A DNA stretch of 64,000 nt from JAPOUP01 sp965199865 (GCA_965199865.1 CBDATU010000007.1:287456-351455); one strand, 5' to 3'; shown: positions 44,499 through 55,800, numbered from the stretch's first letter. A program made the numbers and translations. Notes: generated by a model from the letters alone, not told the origin.

Positions 44499-45473
44499 CT
44501 ATACCGGGGCCCAGGCGATCATCCGTATCTCGCCCAGTTCGCGTTTCATCTTCCGCCAGCTTTCGCCGCCATCGACGCTCTTGAATATCTGCCCGAAAAT
44601 GGTGGCGGCGAACAGAAGGTTTGTATCCGCCACGTTTGTGCCAATGGACCAAAATGTTGAGTTCGCTTCATCCGACAACCTGCAAACCTCCCAGCTATCG
44701 CCAAAATCCCGCGAAATCAGAAGGCTGCCCGCCTCCCCGGACGGTTTGTCGCCAACGCTGGCGATCACCACATCGCTGCCTTCGGCAGGCTGTTTTAGGC
44801 TGCGGAAATAATCCCACCTGGCTTGCGGAATTACCAACCGCTCCCATGTCGCGCCGTTGTCGGTAGATCTGTGCACGCCGTCTTCGGTTGAGCACAGGAT
44901 GGTGCGGCTACCATCGTCATGGTCGCGAAACACCAGATCGTGGGTATCGTTGTCATGCAGGCCGCGGATGATCAGTTCCCATGTCCTGCCGCGGTCGGCA
45001 GAGCGCATCACACCGTCGATCTCGACCGTGATCCAGATTGTGTCGAAATCGCGCGGATCGAATTTCACGGAAGTCACCCGCGATGTATTGATAAACCAGC
45101 ATTCGGTTGACGCGTCGAGATTGGCCCGGGTCCAGGTATCGCCACTGTCCTCGGTCAGGAAAATCTCACCCGGTCGTGTGCCGCAGACGATGAAGCCGGG
45201 ATCCGCAGGCGACCGCGCGATCTGAAGAATGTGCAGTCCATCCATGGGCGACGGGATATGGTCGAAACGGCCGGTCTCCTCGCTGTATCGGTACAGGCCC
45301 TGGTCGGTTCCGGCCAGCACTTCACCCGGCCGGTCTGGATGCGTGCAGATCGCCCAGCAGCGCGCTTCGTTGTAGAACCCGCCTGTTGGCGTCGGAAGCC
45401 TGTTCCAGCTGGTGCCTTCGTCTTCGCTGAACCACACGCTCTGCATGGTCGCCGCGTAGGTTTTGTAGCGCAT
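44499..45473 (-). CDS. BNR/Asp-box repeat beta-propeller protein
   Basis: The 324-residue protein starts behind GAGAGAGGCGGC. It contains six Asp-box motifs (S/T-x-D-x-G-x-x-W): SEDEGTSW, TEDSGDTW, SADRGRTW, STDNGATW, SRDFGDSW and SVDGGESW. These mark the beta-hairpins of sialidase/VPS10-type propellers. No signal peptide is obvious. Sialidase catalytic residues cannot be assigned, so it is better viewed as a binding or scaffold propeller. First gene of the BNR, hypothetical, GMC unit. Confidence 0.85.
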   Translation of the reverse strand: MRYKTYAATMQSVWFSEDEGTSWNRLPTPTGGFYNEARCWAICTHPDRPGEVLAGTDQGLYRYSEETGRFDHIPSPMDGLHILQIARSPADPGFIVCGTRPGEIFLTEDSGDTWTRANLDASTECWFINTSRVTSVKFDPRDFDTIWITVEIDGVMRSADRGRTWELIIRGLHDNDTHDLVFRDHDDGSRTILCSTEDGVHRSTDNGATWERLVIPQARWDYFRSLKQPAEGSDVVIASVGDKPSGEAGSLLISRDFGDSWEVCRLSDEANSTFWSIGTNVADTNLLFAATIFGQIFKSVDGGESWRKMKRELGEIRMIAWAPV

Positions 45474-45745
45474 GCCGCCTCTCTCTCGTGGCACGGGGCC
45501 GGATAGACATCGCCTGCTGATCACTCTAGCCCACCAATGGGTCGTTTCAAACTGAAATCAATCCACTGCGCCGCCCGTGATCATCTGGCGGCGGCGGGCA
45601 TTTCGGCGGAGCGTCAGCGGACGGTGCAGCCTGTCTCCAGATTGCCTCGCCGAGCGACAAGGTGTTGAATTTCACGATCCCTGCGCGGCGATACCGATTC
45701 AATGAGCCTTGTCGATGGAGGAAGCAAAGCATTGGGCCGACCACG
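45474..45745. other. Spacer with the promoter of the BNR-GMC unit
   Basis: About 270 bases between the iron-type dehydrogenase stop and the BNR gene start. No gene is supported and no TGCCCA direct-repeat site was found here. Confidence 0.4.
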
Positions 45746-46894
45746 TCAGCCCAAACAGGACTCGATCAGCGCTCGTGTGTTTTCCCGATCCATCTTGATG
45801 GGATTGCCGCCGCAACTCGGGTCGCGCAATGCGTCGGTGACAAGCAGATCCAGTTTCTCGTCACCAACGCCCATCTGGTGCAGGTTTCCTGGCACGCCGA
45901 GCCGCTGCCGCAGAACCATCACGAAATCCAGGAACCCCGAATGTCCACCCCCTATGCCGAGATAGGCTGCTGCCCACGCAAGACGATCCTCGATAGCAGG
46001 GCGGTTCATCTCCAGCACCATTGGCATCACCACAGCATTGGTCATTCCATGATGTAGTCCATAGTGAGCGCCTATGGGATGGCTGATGGCATGAATCGCA
46101 CCGAGGCCCTTCTGGAAGGCCACAGCACCCATCATGGCCGCAGCCATCATTCCACTTCGCGCCTCGATATCTGCTCCATCGGCAAACGCCCGCGGCAGGA
46201 ATTCCCCGACCAGTCGGATACCTTCGAGTGCGATCCCCTGACTCATCGGATGGAAATGGGGTGAACAATAGGCCTCCAGGCAATGGGCAAAGGCATCCAT
46301 GCCTGTGCCTGCAGTGAGCACGGGTGGGAGACCAACCGTCAGTTCCGGGTCGGCGATGACCGCAGCCGGGAGCATCTTCGGATGAAAAATGATCTTCTTG
46401 GCGGGAAGATCAGGGTCAGTAAGCACTGCCGCGCGCCCGACTTCCGAGCCGGTTCCCGCCGTTGTCGGCACTGCAATAATTGGAGCGATCACATCGGGCT
46501 CCGCCCGCGTCCACCAATCCGCGACATCCTCAAAGTCCCACACAGGCCGGGTCTGGCCAGCCATGAACGCGACCAGTTTGCCCAGATCAAGCCCGGAACC
46601 GCCACCGAACGCGATAACGCCGTCATGCTCACCTGCCCTGAAAGCCTCAATCCCGGCAGCCAGGTTATCCTGAGATGGGTTTGGGTCGACACCCGAGAAC
46701 ATGGATCGCCCCAACCCTGAAGATTCCAGCAGGTCGAGGGTTGTGGATACGATCTCAAGGGTCGCCAGCGTGCGGTCGGTCACAAGGAGCGGATTACGCA
46801 ATCCGACCGCAACGCAAATGTCACCGATTTCGACGATTCGGCCCGCTCCAAACCGAATGGTATTGGGGTAGGACCAGTTGGCTGTGAGGTTCAT
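45746..46894 (-). CDS. Iron-containing alcohol dehydrogenase
   Basis: The 382-residue group III dehydrogenase has the nucleotide motif GVIAFGGGSGLDLGK and PTTAGTGSEVGRAAVL. Metal-binding residues are carried in TGMDAFAHCLEAY and in AIHAISHPIGAHYGLHHG (His cluster). Members reduce or oxidise alcohols, lactaldehyde, maleylacetate or 4-hydroxybutyrate. It lies alone next to the BNR-GMC unit in the same direction. Confidence 0.92.
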   Translation of the reverse strand: MNLTANWSYPNTIRFGAGRIVEIGDICVAVGLRNPLLVTDRTLATLEIVSTTLDLLESSGLGRSMFSGVDPNPSQDNLAAGIEAFRAGEHDGVIAFGGGSGLDLGKLVAFMAGQTRPVWDFEDVADWWTRAEPDVIAPIIAVPTTAGTGSEVGRAAVLTDPDLPAKKIIFHPKMLPAAVIADPELTVGLPPVLTAGTGMDAFAHCLEAYCSPHFHPMSQGIALEGIRLVGEFLPRAFADGADIEARSGMMAAAMMGAVAFQKGLGAIHAISHPIGAHYGLHHGMTNAVVMPMVLEMNRPAIEDRLAWAAAYLGIGGGHSGFLDFVMVLRQRLGVPGNLHQMGVGDEKLDLLVTDALRDPSCGGNPIKMDRENTRALIESCLG

Positions 46895-47122
46895 GCAGGT
46901 CTGATACCTTCAACTCGAAATCGCGTCAGATGCGTGAAGCCATAATGGCTAAATGTGTCAGGCATCGCTATCGAACGCATGTCTGTTCCATCCTCATTGC
47001 TCAAGGATTCGTTCGATCCCTTCAATTCCGGTTGCCATTATGGCAGGAAGTTTCTGGCCCGCAACTCGATGGATCCGAATTTCCGTTCCCCAGGAGTGTT
47101 CCATCCCCACCACCTGTCCGAC
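46895..47122. other. Short gap, no gene recognised
   Basis: About 230 bases upstream of the iron-type dehydrogenase; it must carry that gene's promoter. No operator copy is visible. Confidence 0.4.
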
Positions 47123-47350
47123 TCAGTCCATCACCTCTGTGCCGAAGACCGCGGCTGGACTGTCCGCATCAAACCACGCGTTCAGCTGCTCAGGACCAGC
47201 CGCGTCGATTCTCTCGCGGATCGCCGACGGCAGGGATCTGAAGCGATGCTCAAGCAGGTTGATCGGGGATTCGGCCCTTCCCTTTTTCTCACCGGTCTTA
47301 AGGCCCTCCAGGCGTCCCCTTTCCATCCAGGTCTCGGCTATGGTTCCCAT
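47123..47350 (-). pseudogene. DUF4351-type tail of an Rpn-like protein
   Basis: A frame of 75 codons begins behind AGGAGGTGCTG and encodes TIAETWMERGRLEGLKTGEK followed by NLLEHRFRSLPSAIRERIDA and PEQLNAWFDAD, the pattern of the DUF4351 tail found at the end of Rpn/PD-(D/E)XK transposase-like nucleases (compare the tail of the gene at 6039-7082). The nuclease core is missing. The good ribosome-binding site leaves open that this is expressed as a short protein. Confidence 0.6.
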
Positions 47351-47519
47351 CAGCACCTCCTATCGCGTGGGCCTGGCCTCCCGTAAGTAGGCATTCTGGC
47401 ACCTCGATCTGTATAGGATTCGCCGCTAACATACTAAGGCCCGTTTCGGCCGCACGGCGCGATTTTTTCAGGGCCTTTCGAACGGATTTCCTGAACCACG
47501 GAATGCCGGAAAGCCGGTT

Positions 47520-48165
47520 GATCGCCAAGTATACGGCGGCAAGACCGCCTTCGCCATGATACAGGTAGACGCTGCCCTGGGTCCAGCCGAAGCCACGATA
47601 GGCGGATAGCGCCTTGGACGAGGCGGTCAAGGATGGCATTGGCAGGCGTGGGGTCCATGAGCTGCCGGTGCCAGTCTGCGATCGGGACCTGCGAGGTCAA
47701 GATCACCGTGCTGCGGGCGAACCGGTCGTCGAGGATCTCAGGAAGGTCGCGCGCGTGACATCAATCGGCGCCAGCCCCGGTCGTCGAGGACGGGTGCCTC
47801 GATGCGGGCAGGATCCCGACAGGGCTTCGGTATTGTGCCGGCGCCGTGGGCGATGCGTAACCCGGTGAGCGGGCGCGGGACGCGCGGATGCCGGGCCTGG
47901 TCGCCTTCGGGACAGGCCTTGTGTGCAGGCGCGCGGGCGACCGGCTTTTACCGGTACCACACGGCCCGGCGATCGGAATGTTGCGCCGTTTCGGACCCGG
48001 GCACAGTCGCCGGGGCCGGGGACAACGCCGCGGGGATGTCTGGGACCGATGTCCCCGAATCGGGCGTCCTGGTGGCGCGACCGAACCTTCCCGAGCCGCC
48101 GCTGCAGGCCCTGGAGCGGCGGCTCGGCGCCCGTCGCGCTCCACCGCGACTCCCCATCGCGGTCC
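47520..48165 (-). pseudogene. istB: IS21-family istB remnant
   Basis: Minus-strand frames contain NIPIAGPCGTGKSR (Walker A of IstB, usually GPTGTGKT), then RDLPEILDDRFARSTVILTS and QVPIADWHRQLMDPTPANAI, ending LDRLVQ, the conserved IstB C-terminal half. The pieces lie in different frames, so the gene is broken. It abuts the 3' end of the autotransporter gene. No istA or termini were found; it differs from the IS21 fragment at 2112-2332. Confidence 0.7.
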
Positions 48166-50418
48166 TCAGAAGCGGCTGTCGAGCCTGAGCATGATGGCGT
48201 GGGTGACATGGCCGGAGGCGGTCTCCAGGCGGTCCGCGGCGAGGCTCAGGGAAACCGGGCCCCCGAAGGCGACGCCGGCACGCAGGTGGCTCGCGCCGTC
48301 CTGATCCAGCCGGAGCTCCGCATGGGGGGTGAGCGGGCCCGCCATCAGGCCAGTGCCGGGCAGGCGGGTCTCCAGGGCGAGACCGGTCTGCAGGCGACGG
48401 GCACCGCTCTGGTCCAGCCGGAGCTCCGCATGGGGGGTGAGCAGGCCCGAGAACAGGCCGGTGCCGGGGATGCGCGTCTCCAGCGCGAGGCCGGTCTGCA
48501 GGTGGCCCGTGCCCTCCTCGGCGACGGAGAACTCGGCATAGGTGCCCAGGCTCTCAATCTGGCCGGAGAGACCCTGTTCGGGGAGCTTCATCCCCCACGA
48601 CACCCGACCGTCGAGATGCGTCGTGGCCTGCTCCGTCGAGCCCCCGTCGTCCGCGGGCTGGAAGTCGTCCACGGACCGGAAGTCGTCCACGGGCTGGAAA
48701 CCGACCGGCTTCGACGACTCGGCCTGCATGTTCCAGCCCGGCGAGAGCGTGAACCCGAGGCCCGTTCCGTCCTCGCGCGGTGCCAGGCCCAGCGTCGCCT
48801 TGATTCCCTGCCCGCCGAACACGGCCTCCGTGGTGTCCGTCGTGTACCACCGCCCCTGCGCGCCGGCAAACCACCGGTCCCAGCTGCGCTGGATGTCGCC
48901 CGTGATCTCCAGCCCCGAGGCGGTCTGCCCGTCGCCGCCGTCCACCCGGGCACCCAGGTGCAGGTTCGAGCTGAAGGCCCCGTCCTCCGAGACGTAATGC
49001 CCCTCCAGACCGAGATTGGTGCGCGAGACCTTCGCCTCAATGCCTTCGGCCGTGCCGCTCGTCACCGCCAGGCGCGACCAGCCCGCATCGCCGAGCGCGA
49101 AGAGGCTGAAGCCCCCGCGCTCGAGCAGCATCTGCCGGGCCCCCACGAGGCCCATGTCGAAGGCGACGTCGCCGTCGAGGTCGATCGTCTCCTCCGGCCC
49201 CGCGGCCAGCTCCGCCCCCCCGGACTGCCACCCGGAGTCCAGCCAGCCTGTTCCCGCATGGGAGGACATGTCCGTCCAGGTGCTGTCCAGCCGACCGCTC
49301 CCCCAGCCCATCAGGCTCCACAGCTCGAGCCCCGAGTCGAAGCGCGACCGGAAATAGGGATACACCGCGTCAATCTCGCTCTCGACCAGGCCCGACACCG
49401 AGGCGTCGCCCCGGGTCAGCGACTGCGTGACCTCGGCATCGCTCTCGGCGAAGGCGAGCCCCGTCATCCAGTGCTCGCCCATCGAGGCGTCCAGACCCCA
49501 GAACAGGGTGTCGCCACCCTCTGTCCGGCTGTTCTGTCCCCACAGGGTGAGTTCCGGCCCGTTTCCGGAAGCGTGATCCTGCCGCTGGAAGCGCTGCCGC
49601 GTCCCCTCCTCGTCAGGGGCGGACGCGGCACCTTGCGCCGACCTCCGCTCCGTCCTTGGCAGGGGCTCGTTCAGCGAGATGGCAAAACCCCGGTTCCTTG
49701 CCAGGTCGCGGAGGTCTTCGAGCGTGCCCGCCCAGACCTGACGGCCCGGCTCCGGATCGAAGGCTGACAGGCCGGTGCCGCCGAATGGCCGGGTCGTCCC
49801 TGCCGAAGGTTCGAAGGGCATGCCCCCCGCGCCCGGCCGATCACGCTCCATGCAGTCATCAAGACTTTCCTCAAGCGGGCAGTCACCCAGACCCGGCACG
49901 CCGAACAGCTCGGTAAAGGCGGTGAACACGTCGTTCCCGGAAGTGCCCGCGTTCATGCGCCCGACGATGGTCGCGGACGCCTCCTCCAGCATCGACCGGG
50001 CCCGGGCCGCCAGCGCGTTCTTCAACGCCTCGCGCGCCAGCGACTTCACCTCCGACGCCCCTACCGTGAGCTGGAAACCGTCGCTTGCCGTGCCGCCGGC
50101 GACGTCCGTGGCGATGACCTCCATCCCGAGCACGTGATGGCCCGAAGGACCGGCGGTCAGGGTCAGCACGTCACCCGACCAGGCGCCGGCCACCCTGTCG
50201 CGGGCCGCGGTGTTGATGGGAGCGGTGCTGGCCTCTCCGGTGCCCCGGTCGATGGTGGTCACCAGCACTTCGTAGGTCAGACCCGTGCCGCTGAAATGCG
50301 CGGTCATGTCGAGCGCGTGGGTGGCGCTGTTGGCGAGCTCCAGGTCCGGGAAGGGCTCGACCAGGGTCGCCGCGGCCGCCGGCACGGTTTCCACCGTCTC
50401 CGACCAGGGGCCCGGCTA
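48166..50418 (-). pseudogene. Giant FN3 adhesin, 3' part with autotransporter beta-barrel (separated by an IS)
   Basis: This is the 3' end of the giant gene. After the IS junction it reads PWSETVETVPAAAATLVEPF, an Ig/cadherin-like domain (GHHVLGMEVIATDVAGGTAS), a linker, and an autotransporter barrel from about TLWGQNSRTEGGDTLFWGLD on. The last residues, HAIMLRLDSRF, end in Phe with alternating hydrophobics, the outer-membrane beta-signal. The barrel would anchor the protein in the outer membrane and export the FN3 passenger. Separated from the passenger by the IS at 50419-52855, it has no start or signal peptide of its own. Confidence 0.88.
50410..50418 (+). repeat. Left 9-bp target duplication of IS copy A
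   Basis: GCCCGGCTA on the left matches GCCCGGCTC at 52856-52864 on the right, 8 of 9 bases. The single difference can be a later mutation. Nine bases is the duplication length of Tn5/IS50-type elements. Confidence 0.8.
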
Positions 50419-52855
50419 CTGTCACTATATATTAGTTGATTCCACAGGTGGTCCGTGTTACCTGATTCGCATGCAGGTCGGGATGCGCCATTTCGGGGAG
50501 GAAACGGTCGGGTGGCTGAGGTCCGCGGCGGCGGCGGGAGCCGGACGGCGCAGTCTGGCGGCTGGCCTGTGCGAGCGCGAGGACTGGACCAACGCCGCCG
50601 GAGCGCCGTGCATCGCCTCCGCCCGGCTGGCCCTGCCGAAGATCGCGGAGCGCTACGGCATCACCCTGCCGCAGGCCGGATCGCCGGTGGCTCCCGGCAG
50701 ACCGCTGCCGGAGCATCCCGACGTCCACTTCTCCGGCACGCTCGCGGAGCTCGGCGGTGTCGGGCTGGAGATGGCGGAGACGGCGGAGCAGCGGCGCGCC
50801 CTGCGGGCGATGATGGAGAGCCACCATCCCCGGGGCGACCCGTCCAATCCCGGCGCTCTCCTCTTCTACTGGATCAGCAGCGAACGCCTGGGGCGCGTCG
50901 GCGGGCTCTGCTTTCACGCGGCCAACTGGCACCAGAGGGCCCGGGACGCCTACATCGGCTGGAGCGGCCGGGAGCGGATGGCGAAGCTGGGGCTGCTGGT
51001 GCAGAACTCCAGGTTCCTGATCCTGCCAGGCGTGGAGGTCCCGCACCTGGCCAGCCACGTTCTGGGGCTGGCGGCAAGGCGGCTTCCCGATGACTGGGAG
51101 AGGCTGCACGGCGTCCGTCCGGCGATGGCCTTCACCTATGTCGGCGCGGAGCGCCCGGGCACGGCCTACGCGGCGGCCGGATGGGAGTTCGCCGGGACCA
51201 CCTCCGGCCATCCGCCCGGCCACCGCCGGGAGGGAGCGGAGGCCTGCGGCGTCTGGATGAGGCCGCTGGATCCGGACTGGCGCGACCGCATGTGCCGCGG
51301 GCCGGAGACGCCGCGCTGGCTGGGCCCTGCCCCGGCGATCCCGGAGGACGCCGACTGGGCGGACCTGGAGTTCGGGCTGTGCGGCCATCCCGACGGACGG
51401 GTGCGCAGCCGGATCCTGGCCATGGGGAGGGCCTGGGAGACCCGGCCCGGTGAGCCGGTCGCCGTTGTCTTCGCCGGAAAAAAGGATCAGGGTGCGGCCT
51501 ACAGGCTGCTTTCCAACCCCAGGGTGAGCATGGACGACATCATCGAGAGCCACCGCATGGCCACGCTCCAGCGCTGCCGGGCCGAGACGGAGGTCCTGGC
51601 CATCCAGGACACCACGATGCTGGACTTTTCCGGCCTGAAGGGCTCCACGGGCGGTCTGGCGAAGCTCGGCGGCGGCGGATCGGGCAGCGTCGGCATCCCG
51701 GCGCACGTGACGCTGGCGGTGTCGGCCTCCGGCCGCGGCCTCGGGGTGCTGGCCATCGACGCCAGCTTCCGGGAGGGCGTCACCGTGAAGGCCGACCGCA
51801 GGCGCGGAGGCACGGGGCGGGCGGAGACGGAACCGGACAGGGCGGCGGAGACGGAGACGCCCGACGGTGGCAGCGAGAGCCGCCGCTGGCTGGAGAGCCT
51901 GGCCCTGGCGCAGGAGGTCGGGAGGACCAGCCCTGGAACCCGGATGGTCACCGTCTGCGACCGCGAGGGCGACATATGGGACATGTTCGAGGCCCAGGCG
52001 GAGGACCCCGCCGCGGCCGGGCTGCTGGTGCGTTCCAGCGCCTCGACCCGCCGCTCCGTCATCGCCGGCGGTGAGGTGGTGGACCTCATGGAGCACGTCT
52101 CCGGGCTGCCCGCCGCCGGGACGCGCACCGTCCACGTCGCGGCGCGCGGCGGGATCACCGGGTCGCGTGGGCGGAAGGCCGTGAGGGCCCGCCCGGCGCG
52201 GACCGCGGAGACGGAGATCCGCGTCGCACGCGTCGAGCTGAAGGCCCCCGGACGGAGCCGCCAGACCCTGCCGGTCACCGCGGTGCTCGCCAGCGAGACC
52301 ACCACGCCGCCGAAGGGCGGCCGGCGGCTGTCATGGCTGCTGCTGTCCAGCGACGCGAAGCCCGACCTCCAGGGCGCCATCGACACCGTCAGGCGGTACG
52401 AAAGAAGATGGACCATCGAGGAATATTTCAAGACGCTGAAACAGTGCACCCGCATCGAGGACCGCCAGCTCGACGAAGCGGACGACCTGCGCAGGTGCCT
52501 CGCCTTCGACGCCGTCACCGCATGGCGCGTGTTCGACATCCAGCGCGCCGCGAAGGCCGAACCCGACCGGCCCGCCCTCGATTTCCTGGACGAGGACGAG
52601 CTCACCGCCCTCTGGATCGGGATGGAGGATTACGGCTTCAGGGACGCCCGGGCACCGCCCTTCGACGGCTTCACCATCCGCGAGGCCGCCATCGACATCG
52701 GCCGCTACGTCGGCTTCATCCCCTCGAAACGCCAGCCCCTGCCGGGAACGCAGAAAATGTGGAAAGGCATGAAATACCTCCTCCAGGCGACCGCATTCTA
52801 CAGGGCCTTCAGAAGCCGGGGCCCGCCCAGGGAGTCAACAGTGCTATAGTGACAT
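50419..52855 (+). mobile_element. IS copy A: IS4/IS50-type element with DruA-transposase fusion
   Basis: The 2437-bp element has inverted ends sharing TGTCACTATA and then GTTGA(T/C)TCC, and encodes one transposase on the plus strand, antisense to the host adhesin gene. Flanks form a 9-bp duplication (8/9). Deleting the element and one duplication copy joins AEPG to PWSETVE in frame, so it inserted once into an intact gene. It shares its 5' region with the partial element at 63513. Confidence 0.88.
50471..52849 (+). CDS. Transposase with DruA-like (DUF4338) N-terminal domain and Tn5-type DDE domain, copy A
   Basis: The 792-residue protein has two parts. Residues about 100-290 resemble DruA/DUF4338: YIGWSGRERMAKLGLLVQNS, RFLILPGVEVPHLASHVLGL, ARRLPDDWERLHGVRPAMAF and GTAYAAAGWEF. 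Residues from about 300 are an IS50-type transposase: DNA-binding region CGHPDGRVRSRILAMGRAWE with GAAYRLLSNPRVSMDDIIES, first Asp in AIQDTTMLDFSG, second in TVCDREGDIWDMF, and the YREK motif YERRWTIEEYFKTLK. The C-terminal KRQPLPGTQKMWKGMKYL is kept. It looks intact. DruA is a component of Druantia phage defence; its role inside a transposase is unknown. Confidence 0.88.
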   Translation: MQVGMRHFGEETVGWLRSAAAAGAGRRSLAAGLCEREDWTNAAGAPCIASARLALPKIAERYGITLPQAGSPVAPGRPLPEHPDVHFSGTLAELGGVGLEMAETAEQRRALRAMMESHHPRGDPSNPGALLFYWISSERLGRVGGLCFHAANWHQRARDAYIGWSGRERMAKLGLLVQNSRFLILPGVEVPHLASHVLGLAARRLPDDWERLHGVRPAMAFTYVGAERPGTAYAAAGWEFAGTTSGHPPGHRREGAEACGVWMRPLDPDWRDRMCRGPETPRWLGPAPAIPEDADWADLEFGLCGHPDGRVRSRILAMGRAWETRPGEPVAVVFAGKKDQGAAYRLLSNPRVSMDDIIESHRMATLQRCRAETEVLAIQDTTMLDFSGLKGSTGGLAKLGGGGSGSVGIPAHVTLAVSASGRGLGVLAIDASFREGVTVKADRRRGGTGRAETEPDRAAETETPDGGSESRRWLESLALAQEVGRTSPGTRMVTVCDREGDIWDMFEAQAEDPAAAGLLVRSSASTRRSVIAGGEVVDLMEHVSGLPAAGTRTVHVAARGGITGSRGRKAVRARPARTAETEIRVARVELKAPGRSRQTLPVTAVLASETTTPPKGGRRLSWLLLSSDAKPDLQGAIDTVRRYERRWTIEEYFKTLKQCTRIEDRQLDEADDLRRCLAFDAVTAWRVFDIQRAAKAEPDRPALDFLDEDELTALWIGMEDYGFRDARAPPFDGFTIREAAIDIGRYVGFIPSKRQPLPGTQKMWKGMKYLLQATAFYRAFRSRGPPRESTVL

Positions 52856-55800
52856 GCCCGGCTCCGCGCCGTGCCAGGCGCGGACGCGGAAGCGGTAGCG
52901 GGTGCCGTTGTCGAGCCGGGGAATGGTGGCGGTGAGGTCGGTGACGCGCATCGCATCGCCGGCGCTCCAGTCCTCGCCTTCGCGGGTCCAGGCGACTTCG
53001 TATTCGCTGGAGACGGGGCCACTGGCGGCCGCCGTCAAGCCGGGGCCGTCGGCGGACAGCGGGGTCGCGGGGCCGGCCGTGGACCGGGCGGGAGCGACGG
53101 CCGCGGCGGCGTTTCTCGCCACGACGCCCAGGCTGGACGGGGTGAGGGTTCCGCTGGCGGCTGCGTTGGCTCCGGTCGTGGAAGTGCCTGCGGACGGCGG
53201 GCTGCCGGGTCCGGGGGCGACGCCGTTGCCGCCGGCGCTGGTGGGCGCGTTCGAGGCGGTGCCGTCGCCGGGGCTGCCGCTGGCGGCGCCCTGCCCGGGC
53301 ATTTGCCAGGTGACGGTGGCCGCCCCATCCCCGCCTTCGGCGGTCAAGCCAGTGGGCGCGGCCAGCAACACGGAGGTGGCGCCGACGCCTACGCCGAACT
53401 GGACCGCGACAATCTCGCCATTGGTCAGGCTGAGCGCGTCTCGCGGGCCATTGCCATCCGGGTCCCCGGGTCTTCTGTGGAAGGTGTCGAACTCGGTCCA
53501 GCTGCCCTGGTAGGTCTTGTCTTTCCAGGTAAACACCATGGCGCTGAGGGCCGCCGCCGGTAGCTTGGGTGTCGTTTTGATGTCTACTTCCTTGCTACTG
53601 ATATTCCATATCAAATAGTCGATCCTGTAGGTCGTTCTGTCATAGATGAGCTTGTTGTTGTCTATGCTGCCGTAGTTGCCGCCATCTCTCCTGTAGCCTC
53701 GGAAGGAGGCACCGCTCCCCACCGTCATGGTCGTCTTCAGGGCGTACGGCGGGGTGGCGGACAGTTCGACCGAGGGGATGCCGGGCAGGGTCGACCAGGC
53801 CCGCGTCTGGAACCTGTAGGCGGTTTCGTTGCTGAGGTTGGTCACCGTGTAGGCGCGGGTGTCCCTACCGCTGCCGGGGACGTCAAACCAGGGGCCGTAG
53901 TCGCCGGCGGCGGTGCGCTGGCGCCATTGCCACCGGGTGACCGTGCTGTCGGCGGGGCCGTTCCAGGCCAGCGCGACGCTGGCGTCCCCGGGGCTGGCGC
54001 TGAAGCCGGCGGGGGCGTCCGGCTCGCCGGTGGCGGGCTTGGCGAGGGTCACGGCGACGCGCTCGCCGTCGATGAGGTCGAGGCCGTCGAGGGCGTGGGA
54101 GAACTGGCAGGTTTCGTTCTGGAAGACCCAGCCGCCCAGGTAGCGCCTGTCCTTGACGCTCACCACCCAGTCATTCAGGTCCGCCGCCCGATTGATGAAG
54201 GTGTTGAAGGCGATGCACAGCCGGTCGCTGCCGTCCTGATAGACCCAGCTCAGCCGGAACTTCGTGTAGTCGGTCTCGCCGGGCTTTTGGTGGAAGACCG
54301 TTTCGTCGTCGATGGCGCCGAAGCCGCTGTCGCCGAAGTGGTAGCCGCGCCTGGTTCCGTCCAAGCCGACGGTGATCATGGTGGACATCAGCGTCTGGAG
54401 TCCGCCGGTCCTGGTCGTCTTCTCGTCCGAGGCGAGGCCGCCAACACCCGCGAAGGCGCGCACCTGGAAGCTGTGCGGCGTGTGGCTGGCGAGGCCGTCC
54501 ACGGTGTGGGCGCGGGTGTCCCTGTCGCTGCCGGGGATGTCGGTCCAGTTGCCGTAGCTGCCGCCGTGGGCCTTGACGCGGTACTGCCACTTGCCAATCC
54601 CGGCGCCGGACGGACCGGTCCAGGCGAGGGCCACGCCGTTCTCGCCCGTTGGCTTGGCGGTGAAGCCGGTGGGCTTGTCGGCACCCACCTCGATCTTGAG
54701 CGTGACGCCCGTGTCGCCGGTGCTCAGACTGAGGCCGTTCCGGTCCTGACCGTAGCCGTCCCCGTTCGCGACGACACTCCAGCCGCCTGCGTACACCTTG
54801 TCCTTCCAGGTCAGCGTCAGTTCGTTGAGGACCGCCAGATCTATCAGGGGATCGGTGATTATGTGTATGTCCGTGACACTTGGCGGACCGTGGATCAACC
54901 ACGTCAGGTCGTAGCTATGGCCGTTGTAGGTGAACGTATCTTCGCCGAGGGAACCGAAGTTGTTGCCGGGAACGTTGCCGTAGCCGAAGGCATTCCCATT
55001 CCTGCCCACGGTCATGGTGGTGTCGAGCAGGCTGGTCTTGCCCGTGGCCGGCTCCGGCGTCGCCGTCCGCTCGTTGGACGCCGCGCCGTTGATGTCTCCC
55101 CCGGTGCCGTGCAGCCTGCTCACGGCGCGCACCTGGAAGGTGTAAGTCGTGCCGTTGGCGAGGCCTGTGACGGTGTGGCTGCGGGTGTCCTTGTCGCTGC
55201 TCGCGATGTCGGACCAGTTGCCGTAGTTGCCCGTGCCGGCCTTCTGGCGGAACTGCCACCGGTTGATGGCGTCGTCGGCGGGGCCGGTCCAGGCAAGCGT
55301 CGCGCTGGCGTCGCCCGCCGTGGCGGTGAAGTTCTCCGGCTTGGTGGTCGGTGGGGCCAGCGCGAGGCTGACGACGTGGCTCTGGCCGTCGGTGAACGGA
55401 TTGAAAAGCACGCCAAACATCACATACGAAGAAAAGGTCGTCGACCACGTGAGAGCGCCTTCGGTGTTGCCGATGCTCACCTTGAGCCTGCCCTCCGCCG
55501 CTGACGGCAATCGCGCGTCGTCGGTGAACTCGACCTCGACCTGGCTGCTGCCGCCCACGAAGTAGAACCGGTCTATGACGTAGGAGGTGCCCTCATAGGT
55601 GAAATCGGTATCCGTCAGGCTGCCCAACCCGCTCTGACCGCCGACATAGCCCACATCGTTCCCCGAAGTTCCCGCCGTCAGGCTGGCCGACCAGATTTCG
55701 CTGTCGCCGGGGGTGACGGACTGCTCGTCGGAGGCCTCGCTGCCCGCGGTCGAGAAGGCGCGGACCTGGAAGGTGTGGGCGGTGCCATTGGTCAGGCCGG

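Noticed and set aside
47703..49767. Plus-strand frames opposite the autotransporter and istB remnant
   Set aside because: Amino-acid content is typical of antisense frames in GC-rich DNA and the minus strand has clear families.
52844..52855. Last codons (MSL) of the central adhesin frame as a true C-terminus
   Set aside because: They lie inside IS copy A; the genuine continuation is at 50418 and below.
53927..55504. Long plus-strand frame of 525 codons opposite the adhesin
   Set aside because: It is an antisense shadow of the FN3 repeats (GC-rich codons, repeated Val/Gly/Ala), as are the other long frames in this area.
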